Below are positions 47,016 to 54,737 of a stretch of DNA of 64,000 nt, piece by piece. Every line of letters starts with the position of its first letter. The first letter of the stretch is position 1. The notes under the pieces are model-generated. The model did no database searches. It worked only from the letters and a program-made list of their open reading frames with translations, and was not told the DNA's origin. The translations under genes were made by a program, and so were the position numbers. The stretch comes from Cyanobacterium stanieri LEGE 03274 (GTDB lineage Bacteria > Cyanobacteriota > Cyanobacteriia > Cyanobacteriales > Cyanobacteriaceae): the NCBI RefSeq assembly GCF_015207825.1, contig NZ_JADEWC010000013.1:1-64000 (forward strand), given 5' to 3'.

Positions 47016-47760
47016 GACAGTAACAAGTAAAATATCTAAATTGTCTCAGTTAATTATGTTAACTTTTTCTACCCTTATTTTGACCCTATTTTTTCATGTT
47101 AATCCTCTATTTGCCCAAGAAGCAGGGGGCGGTTTTAATCCTCAACAATGGTTACTCGATGCTTTACAGTGGATTGATAGTTTAGGGGGGTTAGGGGCGA
47201 TCGCCTTTATCCTGTTATACATAATAGCTACAGTAGCCTTCCTACCCGGTTCCATTCTCACCCTTGGGGGAGGAGTCGTCTTCGGAGTGGTTTTAGGTTC
47301 AATATACGTCTTTGTTGGGGCAACCATCGGCGCTACCCTTGCCTTTCTAGTTGGTAGATATATCGCCCGAGACTGGGTAGCTGGAAAAATACAAGGCAAC
47401 CAAAAATTTGCAGCCATCGATGAAGCCGTAGGGCGAGAAGGCTTAAAAATTGTACTGTTAACCCGTTTATCACCCGTTTTCCCCTTCAATCTTCTTAACT
47501 ACGCCTACGGAGTCACAGGGGTATCTCTCAAAGATTATTTTATCGGTTCGGTAGGCATGATACCAGGCACCATTATGTATGTCTATATCGGCTCATTAGC
47601 TGGAAATATCGCCACCATCGGCACCGACACCCCCAGTAACCCCACTGTAGAGTGGGCAATCAGAATTATCGGTTTCATTGCCACCGTGGCCGTAACTATT
47701 TATGTCACAAAAATAGCCAGAAAAGCCCTTGACAATAAAGTATTAGAACCCACCAAATAG
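46990..47760 (+). CDS. TVP38/TMEM64 (DedA-superfamily) membrane protein 2
   Basis: 256 residues from the ATG at 46990, chosen because GGAG lies nine bases before it. A hydrophobic N-terminal segment ending LFAQEAGGG could be a signal peptide. VTT core: FLPGSILTLGGGVVFGVVLGSIYVFVGATIGATLAFLVGRYIARDW and RLSPVFPFNLLNYAYGVTGVSLKDYFIGSVGMIPGTIMYVYIGS. It is a clear paralogue of the preceding gene, so this is a tandem duplication with divergence. Two different halves may pair as a heterodimer. The flavoprotein gene starts 13 bp later. Confidence 0.88.
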   Translation: MSPLTKSVKTVTSKISKLSQLIMLTFSTLILTLFFHVNPLFAQEAGGGFNPQQWLLDALQWIDSLGGLGAIAFILLYIIATVAFLPGSILTLGGGVVFGVVLGSIYVFVGATIGATLAFLVGRYIARDWVAGKIQGNQKFAAIDEAVGREGLKIVLLTRLSPVFPFNLLNYAYGVTGVSLKDYFIGSVGMIPGTIMYVYIGSLAGNIATIGTDTPSNPTVEWAIRIIGFIATVAVTIYVTKIARKALDNKVLEPTK

Positions 47761-47773
47761 AAAAAAACTCACC

Positions 47774-49312
47774 ATGAATACACAGCAATCCATCAACATC
47801 CCTCCCATGGATGAATATAACCAACAATTAATATCCCATGTACACCCCCCAGATTGGCAAAATCCCACCCCCCAAGAAAAGTATGATCTGGTGGTCATCG
47901 GTGCAGGTACGGCAGGGTTAGTGGTGGCGGCAGGGGCAGCAGGATTAGATTTAGGCTTAAAGGTTGCTCTCGTGGAAAGGCATCTGATGGGGGGAGACTG
48001 TCTCAACTTTGGTTGTGTACCTTCTAAGGCGGTAATTCGTTCGGCGAAGGTGATTGGGGAGATGCTCAAAGCCCCTGATTTGGGGGTAAATGTGGATGGT
48101 GTTACCGTTGATTTTCCTCAAGTAATGGCAAGGATGCGTAAATTGAGAGCGGGAATTAGTCACCATGACTCGGCAACTCGGTTTCAAAATTTGGGCATTG
48201 ATGTTTTTTTGGGGGAGGCTCGTTTTTTACGTGGTAGTACCATTGAAGTGGATGGACAAACATTAAGCTACAAAAAAGCGGTGATTGCGACAGGGGCAAG
48301 GGCGGTTACTCCCAAAATAGAAGGCATTGAGGAGGTAGGTTTTTTTACCAATGAAACCATCTTTTCTCTAACAACATTACCCCCTCGGTTGGCGGTGATA
48401 GGAGGGGGGCCCATTGGTTGTGAATTAGCCCAAACTTTTCATAGGTTGGGTTCACAAGTTAGCTTAATCCATAAGTATCCCCATCTTTTGAATAAGGAGG
48501 ATGAGGAAGCAGCGAAAATTATTGAAGATACTTTGATTAGGGAGAAAGTTAATTTAATTTTATCGGCTCAACCCATCAGGGTGGAAAATACGGAGGAGGG
48601 TAAAAAGATATATTATCGCTCGGATAGGGGGGAAGATTCGGTAATAGTGGATGAGATTTTGATGGGGGCAGGAAGAGCGCCTAATGTGGAGGGTTTGAAC
48701 CTGGAAGCGGTGGGGGTGGAATATGATAACCGTAGGGGGGTTGTGGTGAATGATTTTTTACAGACTACTAACCCGAAAATTTTTGCGGCGGGGGATATTT
48801 GCAGTAAGTTCAAATTTACCCATACGGCGGATGCCATGGCACGGATTGTGATTAAGAATACTCTGTTTTCTCCTTTTGGGTTGGGTAAGTCGAGGTTTAG
48901 TGATTTGGTGATTCCTTGGGTTACTTTTACTGATCCTGAAATTGCCCATGTGGGTATGTCTGAGGGGGATTTACAGCATAAGGGCATTGAATATAATGTT
49001 ATCAAAGTTTTGTTTAATGGGGTTGACAGGGCGATCGTGGATGGGGAGGAGGAAGGTTTTGTAAAAATAATCCACTCCAAGGGTTCGGATAAAATTTTAG
49101 GGGCTACCATTGTGGCATCCCATGCAGGGGAAATGATTTCGGAAATAACTGCGGCGATGGTTAATGGGGTGGGTTTAAATGGTTTATCGTCGGTGATTCA
49201 TTCTTATCCTACCCAAGCTGATGCGATTAAAAAGGCGGCGGATGCTTATCGGCGTACTTTGTTAACTCCTACTTCTAAGAAGATTTTGGGTATTTTGACT
49301 AGGTTGTCATAA
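47774..49312 (+). CDS. Mercuric-reductase-like pyridine nucleotide-disulfide oxidoreductase
   Basis: 512 residues of the class I flavin disulfide reductase family. FAD site GAGTAGLVVAAGAAGLDLG (residues 43-61), redox-active disulfide C76-x4-C81 in GGDCLNFGCVPSK, NAD(P)H site GGGPIGCELAQTF, second FAD motif FAAGDI, and a C-terminal interface with HSYPTQADAI. It has the mercuric reductase look but neither the N-terminal HMA metal-binding domain nor the vicinal cysteines at the C-terminus that hand Hg(II) to the active site, so mercury reduction is doubtful. In many bacteria this flavoprotein is fused to a TVP38/TMEM64 domain; here it sits 13 bp behind two of them. Confidence 0.88.
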   Translation: MNTQQSINIPPMDEYNQQLISHVHPPDWQNPTPQEKYDLVVIGAGTAGLVVAAGAAGLDLGLKVALVERHLMGGDCLNFGCVPSKAVIRSAKVIGEMLKAPDLGVNVDGVTVDFPQVMARMRKLRAGISHHDSATRFQNLGIDVFLGEARFLRGSTIEVDGQTLSYKKAVIATGARAVTPKIEGIEEVGFFTNETIFSLTTLPPRLAVIGGGPIGCELAQTFHRLGSQVSLIHKYPHLLNKEDEEAAKIIEDTLIREKVNLILSAQPIRVENTEEGKKIYYRSDRGEDSVIVDEILMGAGRAPNVEGLNLEAVGVEYDNRRGVVVNDFLQTTNPKIFAAGDICSKFKFTHTADAMARIVIKNTLFSPFGLGKSRFSDLVIPWVTFTDPEIAHVGMSEGDLQHKGIEYNVIKVLFNGVDRAIVDGEEEGFVKIIHSKGSDKILGATIVASHAGEMISEITAAMVNGVGLNGLSSVIHSYPTQADAIKKAADAYRRTLLTPTSKKILGILTRLS

Positions 49313-49372
49313 CGGAAGTTATTTTGACTAGGATAAAATATAAGATGACTTGTCCCCCGAAAGATAAAGATT

Positions 49373-50239
49373 ATGAAAACGCAATTAATAGGTTTAAAGG
49401 CTGATGATTTTCGACATCCTCTTGATTTACAGGCAACCACTAATCTTAAACAGTTACCGGGGTTAGATATTGCCATGAGAGGTATTTTGGGTTCGGTGGC
49501 AGAGGATTTTTTCTATTTAAATAATATTGCTTCTAGTATTTTGATTAGTGAAAGACAACTTCCCCATCTTCATCAACTTTTGTTAAATGCTTCTTCTATC
49601 CTTGATATAGATGCGCCTCAACTTTATCTTAAACAAAATCCTGTTCCTAATGCTTACACTTTGGCTATTAGGGGGAAAAAACCTTTTATGGTGATTCATA
49701 CTTCTTTGTTGGAAATTTTGACGGATGAGGAGGTTGAAGCGGTAATAGCCCATGAGTTAGGACATTTGAAGTGTGAACATGGGGTATATCTTACCCTTGC
49801 TAATTTAATTGTTTTGGCTACTAATTTGTTACCTAGTTGGGGTAGTCTTTTGGCTCAGTCGATGCAAAATCAGTTGCTACAATGGTTACGCTGTGCTGAG
49901 TTTAGTTGCGATCGCGCGGCACTCTTGGTAGCTCAAGATCCTAAAATTGTTATGTCTGTACTGATGAAGTTAACGGGCGGCTCACCTTCTTTGGCTTCTA
50001 AATTAAGTTTAGATGCTTTTATGGAACAGGTGAAAGATTATCAACAAATGAGCAATACTGACATCGGTGAAATGCTTCAGGATATGCAAACAGCTCAGTT
50101 AACCCATCCTCTTCCTATATTACGGGCAAAGGCGATCGAAAGTTGGTCTCGTTCTTCTACATATTATGACTTGCTAGAAAGGGAAAAAGTTAGTTATAAT
50201 AGTCAAGGTCATACCAAGGGCGGATGGCGAAATTGGTAG
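49373..50239 (+). CDS. M48 family metalloprotease, 3' end overlapping tRNA-Leu
   Basis: 288 residues. The zinc motif HELGH is at residues 127-131, and a third ligand is likely in the later AEFSCDRAALL segment. One hydrophobic stretch follows the motif (LTLANLIVLATNLLPSWGSLL). It resembles the HtpX/Ste24 fold but lacks extra membrane helices. The oddity is the 3' end: the last seven codons lie in the tRNA-Leu gene that starts at 50218, and the stop TAG (50237-50239) is the D-loop GGTAG of the tRNA. The final GGWRNW residues are therefore tRNA sequence read as protein. Confidence 0.88.
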   Translation: MKTQLIGLKADDFRHPLDLQATTNLKQLPGLDIAMRGILGSVAEDFFYLNNIASSILISERQLPHLHQLLLNASSILDIDAPQLYLKQNPVPNAYTLAIRGKKPFMVIHTSLLEILTDEEVEAVIAHELGHLKCEHGVYLTLANLIVLATNLLPSWGSLLAQSMQNQLLQWLRCAEFSCDRAALLVAQDPKIVMSVLMKLTGGSPSLASKLSLDAFMEQVKDYQQMSNTDIGEMLQDMQTAQLTHPLPILRAKAIESWSRSSTYYDLLEREKVSYNSQGHTKGGWRNW

Positions 50240-50299
50240 ACGCACCACACTCAAAATGTGGCGACTTCGGTCATGCGAGTTCGAGTCTCGCTCTGCCCA
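50218..50299 (+). tRNA. tRNA-Leu (CAA)
   Basis: Acceptor stem GGGCGGA/TCTGCCC with one G-T pair, D-arm with GGTAGAC, anticodon stem CCACA/TGTGG enclosing the loop CTCAAAA (anticodon CAA at 50252-50254), a long class II variable arm (GCGACTTCGGTCAT), and the T-arm GCGAG-TTCGAGT-CTCGC. The discriminator base is A; CCA is not encoded. The 5' 22 bases overlap the M48 protease CDS. Confidence 0.95.
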
Positions 50300-50374
50300 T
50301 ACATTCATTTTGCTAGTTTCTATTTGTATAGTGAGAGATAAATGATTGTTTAAAGCATAAGGTACAATCTACAC

Positions 50375-50517
50375 GGGTCTTGGAATCGGAAGGTTGATAA
50401 AATATCGCTTAACCGAAGGAAGATTTTCTTTGGTGAAAACTAATATCAAGCCAAGATAATTGAGTATGGGAAAATGCTCTTGCTTTTCGCTACTAATGAT
50501 GGCAAGTTAAATTTTTT
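50375..50517 (+). ncRNA. Candidate structured small RNA between two tRNA-Leu genes
   Basis: The 333-bp gap between the tRNAs has no ORF but shows an ordered set of signals: a TACAAT box (50363-50368), a closing stem TCTTGG/CCAAGA (50378-50383 with 50451-50456), an inner stem GGTT/AACC (50392-50395 with 50411-50414), and a final CTTGC/GCAAG stem (50479-50483 with 50502-50506) followed within a few bases by six T. That is the outline of a roughly 140-nt transcript. No -35 box is obvious and I cannot match it to a known RNA family. The word AAGGTACAATCT is shared with the family-3 element. Confidence 0.35.
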
Positions 50518-50632
50518 ATTAACTCTTGTTTTCTTCACGTCATAAAAGGTATTAATACGAAAATAATTTGTTACAACGTCATTTAACTTGTTAATGTACA
50601 ATAGCACCAAACTTTGATACATTCCTTTAGAA

Positions 50633-50713
50633 TGCGGACGGAGAGACTCGAACTCTCACATCAGAGATACTAGAACCTAAATCTAGCGCGTCTACCAATT
50701 CCGCCACGTCCGC
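50633..50713 (-). tRNA. tRNA-Leu (UAG)
   Basis: On the minus strand: acceptor GCGGACG/CGTCCGC, D-arm with GGTAGACGC, anticodon stem CTAGA/TCTAG with loop TTTAGGT (anticodon TAG), long variable arm, T-arm GAGAG-TTCGAGT-CTCTC, discriminator A, no encoded CCA. It is convergent with the tRNA-Leu(CAA) gene. Confidence 0.95.
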
Positions 50714-50769
50714 TTTAAACAAGACCGAATACTATATTAACATTATATAGATAAAAAATCAAGTCTTAA

Positions 50770-51321
50770 TTATTGATGAGTACCAAAGCGCATTTGGGTA
50801 AGGGCTTTTTGGGTTTTACTATCAAGGGAATTGAATAAAAAACGCCCCTGGGATTTGTTACGGGAGCGATGGTTGCGTTTTTCTTTTCTGTGGGTTGTGT
50901 CAACTTCTTTGGCAAGGAGTTGAGCTGACATCCATTCTGCCCCATATCCTACCACGGTATGACGTTGGGCTTGATCGGAGGTGGCGACTATAATTCTGGT
51001 GCTAGTGTCGGGATTTTTGCGTTTAAAGGAGGCACAATATTTTTCGATATAGCTGTCGGCTGTTTCGTTGTATGATGTGTAGTGTATCCAAAGGCGATCG
51101 CTATATTTTTCTTTATATCCTGGGGTTTTTTGATAGTGGGCATCAAAAACAACTTTAGTATCTAGCGCTTTATAACCAGTATAGTTAACGAGGGTGTCTA
51201 ATAAAGATTGTCGGGCATATTCTAAGCCGTTTTTATCCCTTATGCGTTTAAGGGAATTCCATGCCCCAATTATGTTGTAACCATCTACCAGCAAAATAAT
51301 TTGAGAAGTAGTAGAAACCAT
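50770..51321 (-). CDS. NYN-domain (YacP/Rae1-like) putative RNase
   Basis: 183 residues. It opens with LLVDGYNIIGAW, the first acidic motif of the NYN/PIN-like nuclease fold, followed by VVFDAHYQKTPGYKEKYSDRLWIHYTSYNETADSYIEKYC and the second acidic cluster IIVATSDQAQRHTVVGYGAEWMSA. The basic C-terminus (THRKEKRNHRSRNKSQG) suggests RNA binding. Bacillus Rae1 (YacP) cuts mRNA on ribosomes; cyanobacterial members are untested. It sits next to tRNA-Leu(UAG) on the same strand. Confidence 0.82.
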   Translation of the reverse strand: MVSTTSQIILLVDGYNIIGAWNSLKRIRDKNGLEYARQSLLDTLVNYTGYKALDTKVVFDAHYQKTPGYKEKYSDRLWIHYTSYNETADSYIEKYCASFKRKNPDTSTRIIVATSDQAQRHTVVGYGAEWMSAQLLAKEVDTTHRKEKRNHRSRNKSQGRFLFNSLDSKTQKALTQMRFGTHQ

Positions 51322-51605
51322 TTTCCTGCATATATCCTTATTTTATGGGTTTATCTGTCTTGATGTCATAATGTTAAATTTTAGCAAAATTTTATAATTG
51401 TCGGTGTATGAATATTGACAGTTTAGGAAAAACCGTTAGTTATGGAAAACTATTCCCCATTCTCAATTTAAACCAAGGCTATTTTTGCTACAAACCCTTG
51501 GTAGTGATTAATGAATGAGGAATAAATTACACTAAAGCCTAAATACAGATTGATGTTTACTCCTCTGGGTGGAATTGGTGTTATGCTAAATCCTCTTCAG
51601 AAAAT

Positions 51606-51727
51606 GGCATTGCTTAATGATGGTATGAAATATAATTAAATAACACCAGAGATTGAGACTTTACAATAGTATCACTATTGCTTGTTCCCTTTCTCCATGA
51701 GAAATCATCGCTAAAATCAGCAATACC
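51606..51727. mobile_element. 122-bp MITE (family 2), copy 3
   Basis: Left end GGCATTGCTTAATGATGGTA, right end the inverse of GGTATTGCTGATTTTAGCGA. Outside lie CAGAAAAT (51598-51605) and CAGCAAAT (51728-51735), a 7/8 target duplication. Same length as copy 2. The rest of the gap 51322-51824 holds the module below and AT-rich sequence with no gene. Confidence 0.75.
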
Positions 51728-51748
51728 CAGCAAATATATCATCACTCG

Positions 51749-51797
51749 CCTTGCGATGAATTACAAGGCTAACAGTTTATCGTTCAATTAATTGAAC
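51749..51797. repeat. Isolated double-hairpin module
   Basis: CCTTGCGATGAATTACAAGG (51749-51768) followed 13 bases later by the perfect palindrome GTTCAATTAATTGAAC (51782-51797). It is the same two-hairpin module as in families 1 and 3, here without recognisable element ends, about 28 bases after the HNH-gene stop on that gene's minus strand. Confidence 0.65.
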
Positions 51798-51824
51798 TAA
51801 GGTATATTTTGATTCACTGATTTA

Positions 51825-52322
51825 TTAAATGCCAATGACATATTTTCTCCATTCATGGTTAAGGTTATCCTTGGTACATTTAACTATTTCAAAGTGTAAA
51901 CTACTGTAAGGCTTTCTGGGTTGAACCAGTAAGGGCATTTGAGCTTCCTTAGGAGTTCGATTTCCTTTCCTAATGTTGCATCTTACACAGGCTGTAACTA
52001 GATTTTCCCAACTATCGGGGCCGCCCCTAGAGCGAGGAATTACGTGATCTAGTGTTAGTTTTTCCCCTCTATAATTACAATATTGACATGAGTGGCGATC
52101 GCGCTCTAAAATATTTTTACGAGTTAGGGGAATTTCTTTATAAGGGACTTTGACATAATACCGTAACCTAATCACCGAGGGTAACGGGAATGTGTGACAA
52201 AGAAATGTGCTATGATGCTCTAATTGTTCTGCCTTGCCTTTTATTAACAGAATTACCGCTCTTTTCCAACTGGTGATATTTAGCGGTTCATAGGAGGCAT
52301 TTAAGACTAAAACCTTACCCAT
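51825..52322 (-). CDS. HNH endonuclease
   Basis: About 165 residues from the start MGKVLVLNASYEPLNITSWKRA; an upstream Met would add 15 residues with no family support. The HNH fold is in the C-terminal half: RHSCQYCNYRGEKLTLDHVIPRSRGGPDSWENLVTACVRCNIRKG. It has the two CxxC zinc pairs and the DH...N catalytic set. The N-terminal part (VLVLNASYEPLNI, YVKVPYK) is shared by a widespread cyanobacterial stand-alone HNH family. The DNA target is unknown and no phage or restriction gene is nearby, so it may be a housekeeping nuclease. Confidence 0.88.
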   Translation of the reverse strand: MGKVLVLNASYEPLNITSWKRAVILLIKGKAEQLEHHSTFLCHTFPLPSVIRLRYYVKVPYKEIPLTRKNILERDRHSCQYCNYRGEKLTLDHVIPRSRGGPDSWENLVTACVRCNIRKGNRTPKEAQMPLLVQPRKPYSSLHFEIVKCTKDNLNHEWRKYVIGI

Positions 52323-52436
52323 AAACGTCTTTTCTTCCAAGGATTTATTGCTGATACTAGCACACACAACGAATTTATTGCACGAATTGGGGACGACAAT
52401 TAAAATTAATTTGTACCAATAAATAATTTTTTAAAA

Positions 52437-52715
52437 ATGAGTGAGATTATTGATCAAACTGTGAGCGATCGCATTTGTAAACATATGAATGATGATCATC
52501 AAGATGCTATAATGTTATATGCTCAGGCCTTCGCTAAAATCAATGATGTTCAAAGTGCTACCATGATTTCCATTGACCATGAGGGCATGAATATTGCTGT
52601 TAATAATGAAGTTGAAAACCCCGTCAGGATTAATTTCGATCATACCCTAGCCGATGCTAAGGATGCCCATACAACCCTCGTGGAAATGATCAAAACTGCT
52701 AAGGCACAACAATAA
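52437..52715 (+). CDS. DUF2470 protein
   Basis: 92 residues, entirely one DUF2470 domain: SDRICKHMNDDHQDAIMLYAQAF at the start and a beta-type second half (MISIDHEGMNIAV...VRINFDHTL). The same domain forms the C-terminal part of HugZ-like haem-degrading proteins and plant chloroplast homologues, where it binds haem. A stand-alone version may bind tetrapyrrole; this is inference from the family. It is a single gene with AT-rich flanks. Confidence 0.82.
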   Translation: MSEIIDQTVSDRICKHMNDDHQDAIMLYAQAFAKINDVQSATMISIDHEGMNIAVNNEVENPVRINFDHTLADAKDAHTTLVEMIKTAKAQQ

Positions 52716-52736
52716 TTTCCCATTCACGGTTAAGTG

Positions 52737-54275
52737 TTAGGGATAAACAAAGGTTTTAAATTGATTTCTACCTTCTTGCTTCGCTAGATATAAAGCCTCA
52801 TCGGCTTTTTGAATCAAATTATCGGGATTATCCTCATAACTCGGAATGGTAGTGGCAATACCTATACTGAGGGTAAGATATTTTGATACCTCTGATGATT
52901 CGTGGGGAATCTCTAAAAGTGCGATCGCCCCTTGAACTTTTTTGGCCACCACCACCGCATCATCAACATTAGTATGAGGCAACACAATTATAAATTCTTC
53001 TCCCCCATATCGAGCCACCATATCAGAAGAATTACGAATCACAGACTGTAAACATTGAGCAACCATCGTTAAACACTCATCCCCCTGCAGATGTCCGTAA
53101 AAATCATTATATTGCTTAAAATAATCCACATCTATCAATAGCAAAGATAAACACTTTTTGTGCCTAATCAACATATCCCATTGTTGTTGTAAAAACTCCT
53201 CAAAATATCCCCGATTAGCTATTTGAGTAAGACTATCAACATAAGCTATTTTTTCTAAAAATCTATTAGTATTACGTAAATTTGCCTGAATTATTTCTAA
53301 TTCTTTCGTCCTTTCTTTTACCTTTTCTTCCAAACTTTCTAAGGTATCATTTAACCTATTCTCAGTTATTTTTTTCTCCGCCAAAATAGCCGATAAAATC
53401 AAAGTTACCATAGAAATTACTCCAGTAAATGACTGCAATAAAATCAAAGATAAATTAACAGAATCCTTGACAAATGCACCATATCCCCGACTTGTAGAAA
53501 TAATCGCCATTAAAGCAATCATACTCACCAATAAACTAGCATGAAAACTTTTAAGCCTAAAAACAGCCCAGATAATCGGCGGAAAAATTAAATATTCCAC
53601 AGGATAACCCAAAATAAAAGTTAAACTGCAAGTACAAAAAACAATCACCATTAAAATTAAAACTTCTCCCCTTGTTGCGCCAGGAGACATAACATCTTTT
53701 TTATTCCATAACATAATGGTAGGGGAAAAAATTAAGTGGGCTAATGCGCTACCCAACCACCAAGTAACCAAAGAATAGGAGTATTCATTCAAAGTAATGA
53801 TATTTAAAATCAATAACGCAGAAACCCCCATTAAAGCTGAAATAATCGGCGATAAAATTACCGCCCCAATGAAGACACAAACCGACTGAGTATTGATAAA
53901 AACGTCTTTACTAACCGCAAATCTTCTAATTATCCATGTAGCAATTATGGGCTGAAAACAGTTAGCTAAAGCACAACTTATCTGGATAAAAGCAAAGCTA
54001 AAAAATGATAAGTCAGGGCTAATTCTTTGTAATGAAGGGGTAAGCCCGATAATAGACGCTAAACTTATACCGGGGAAAACCTGAATACCATACTTTAATA
54101 CGAGGGGTAAAGTTATGGCGGAAGGAAACCACACAGAAGCTACTTCAGATTGAAGGGTACTAAATTGATGACTAGCATTAATTCCAATAATATAAAGTAG
54201 TACCAGTAGCACATTGATACTGATTAAAAATAAGTTTGATTTTTCTGTTTCTCTGTGTAGTTGTATAAAGACCAC
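52737..54275 (-). CDS. MASE1-GGDEF membrane diguanylate cyclase
   Basis: 512 residues. About eight hydrophobic helices in the first 300 residues form a MASE1 sensor (SEVASVWFPSAITLPLVLKYG is typical), a short coiled coil (ILAEKKITENRLNDTLESLEEKVKERTKELE) links to a GGDEF domain at about 345-510 with active site RYGGEEF. The product is cyclic-di-GMP. The allosteric I-site RxxD is replaced by NSSD, so product inhibition at that site is probably lost. The ligand of MASE1 is not known. The gene stands alone; its 3' end is 21 bases from the DUF2470 stop. Confidence 0.88.
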   Translation of the reverse strand: MVFIQLHRETEKSNLFLISINVLLVLLYIIGINASHQFSTLQSEVASVWFPSAITLPLVLKYGIQVFPGISLASIIGLTPSLQRISPDLSFFSFAFIQISCALANCFQPIIATWIIRRFAVSKDVFINTQSVCVFIGAVILSPIISALMGVSALLILNIITLNEYSYSLVTWWLGSALAHLIFSPTIMLWNKKDVMSPGATRGEVLILMVIVFCTCSLTFILGYPVEYLIFPPIIWAVFRLKSFHASLLVSMIALMAIISTSRGYGAFVKDSVNLSLILLQSFTGVISMVTLILSAILAEKKITENRLNDTLESLEEKVKERTKELEIIQANLRNTNRFLEKIAYVDSLTQIANRGYFEEFLQQQWDMLIRHKKCLSLLLIDVDYFKQYNDFYGHLQGDECLTMVAQCLQSVIRNSSDMVARYGGEEFIIVLPHTNVDDAVVVAKKVQGAIALLEIPHESSEVSKYLTLSIGIATTIPSYEDNPDNLIQKADEALYLAKQEGRNQFKTFVYP

Positions 54276-54737
54276 CTGTAAAATATTATTTGAGAGTCTA
54301 TCTTAACGTTAAAGAGTAGATACTATCAAAATAATAAAATATTTGTTAATAATCATCTATGGAAGATTATATATTACAAGAAAATATCTATCGTCTGCTT
54401 TTTTAGTATTGCTAATAAAGGTTATTCCTGGATGATGTATTTCTCTTATAAGTGTAAGTTGTATTTTTTATAATCAAATTTTTTTTTTCATGAATAAGAT
54501 GTTTTTAAATACTTAAAATATCCTTAACTGAGTATTTAATATAATTAATTTATACGGTATAATTACTTCAATGATGTTTAAAATAATTTTCTTTTCTAAA
54601 AGTATTATCAAAGGAATATTGTTGCATCAGATAGCGTTTTATTCCAACATTTATTAATTATAAGTATTTTTAAAATTAGTTAAAAAATATTCGATACAAA
54701 TAATTTTTGTTAATAATTTTCTTTAGTATTTATTTTA
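54276..54737. other. AT-rich gap, no feature seen
   Basis: 462 bp between the diguanylate cyclase start and the EcfT gene end. It is strongly AT-rich with poly-T runs (around 54480) but I see no gene, hairpin with T run, or member of the repeat families. Confidence 0.4.

Noticed and set aside
48613-49110. 165-codon minus-strand frame opposite the flavoprotein
   Set aside because: Low-complexity shadow; the plus-strand frame has all family motifs.
47774-49312. Mercuric reductase (merA) as a firm name
   Set aside because: No HMA domain, no C-terminal vicinal cysteines and no merR/merT nearby.
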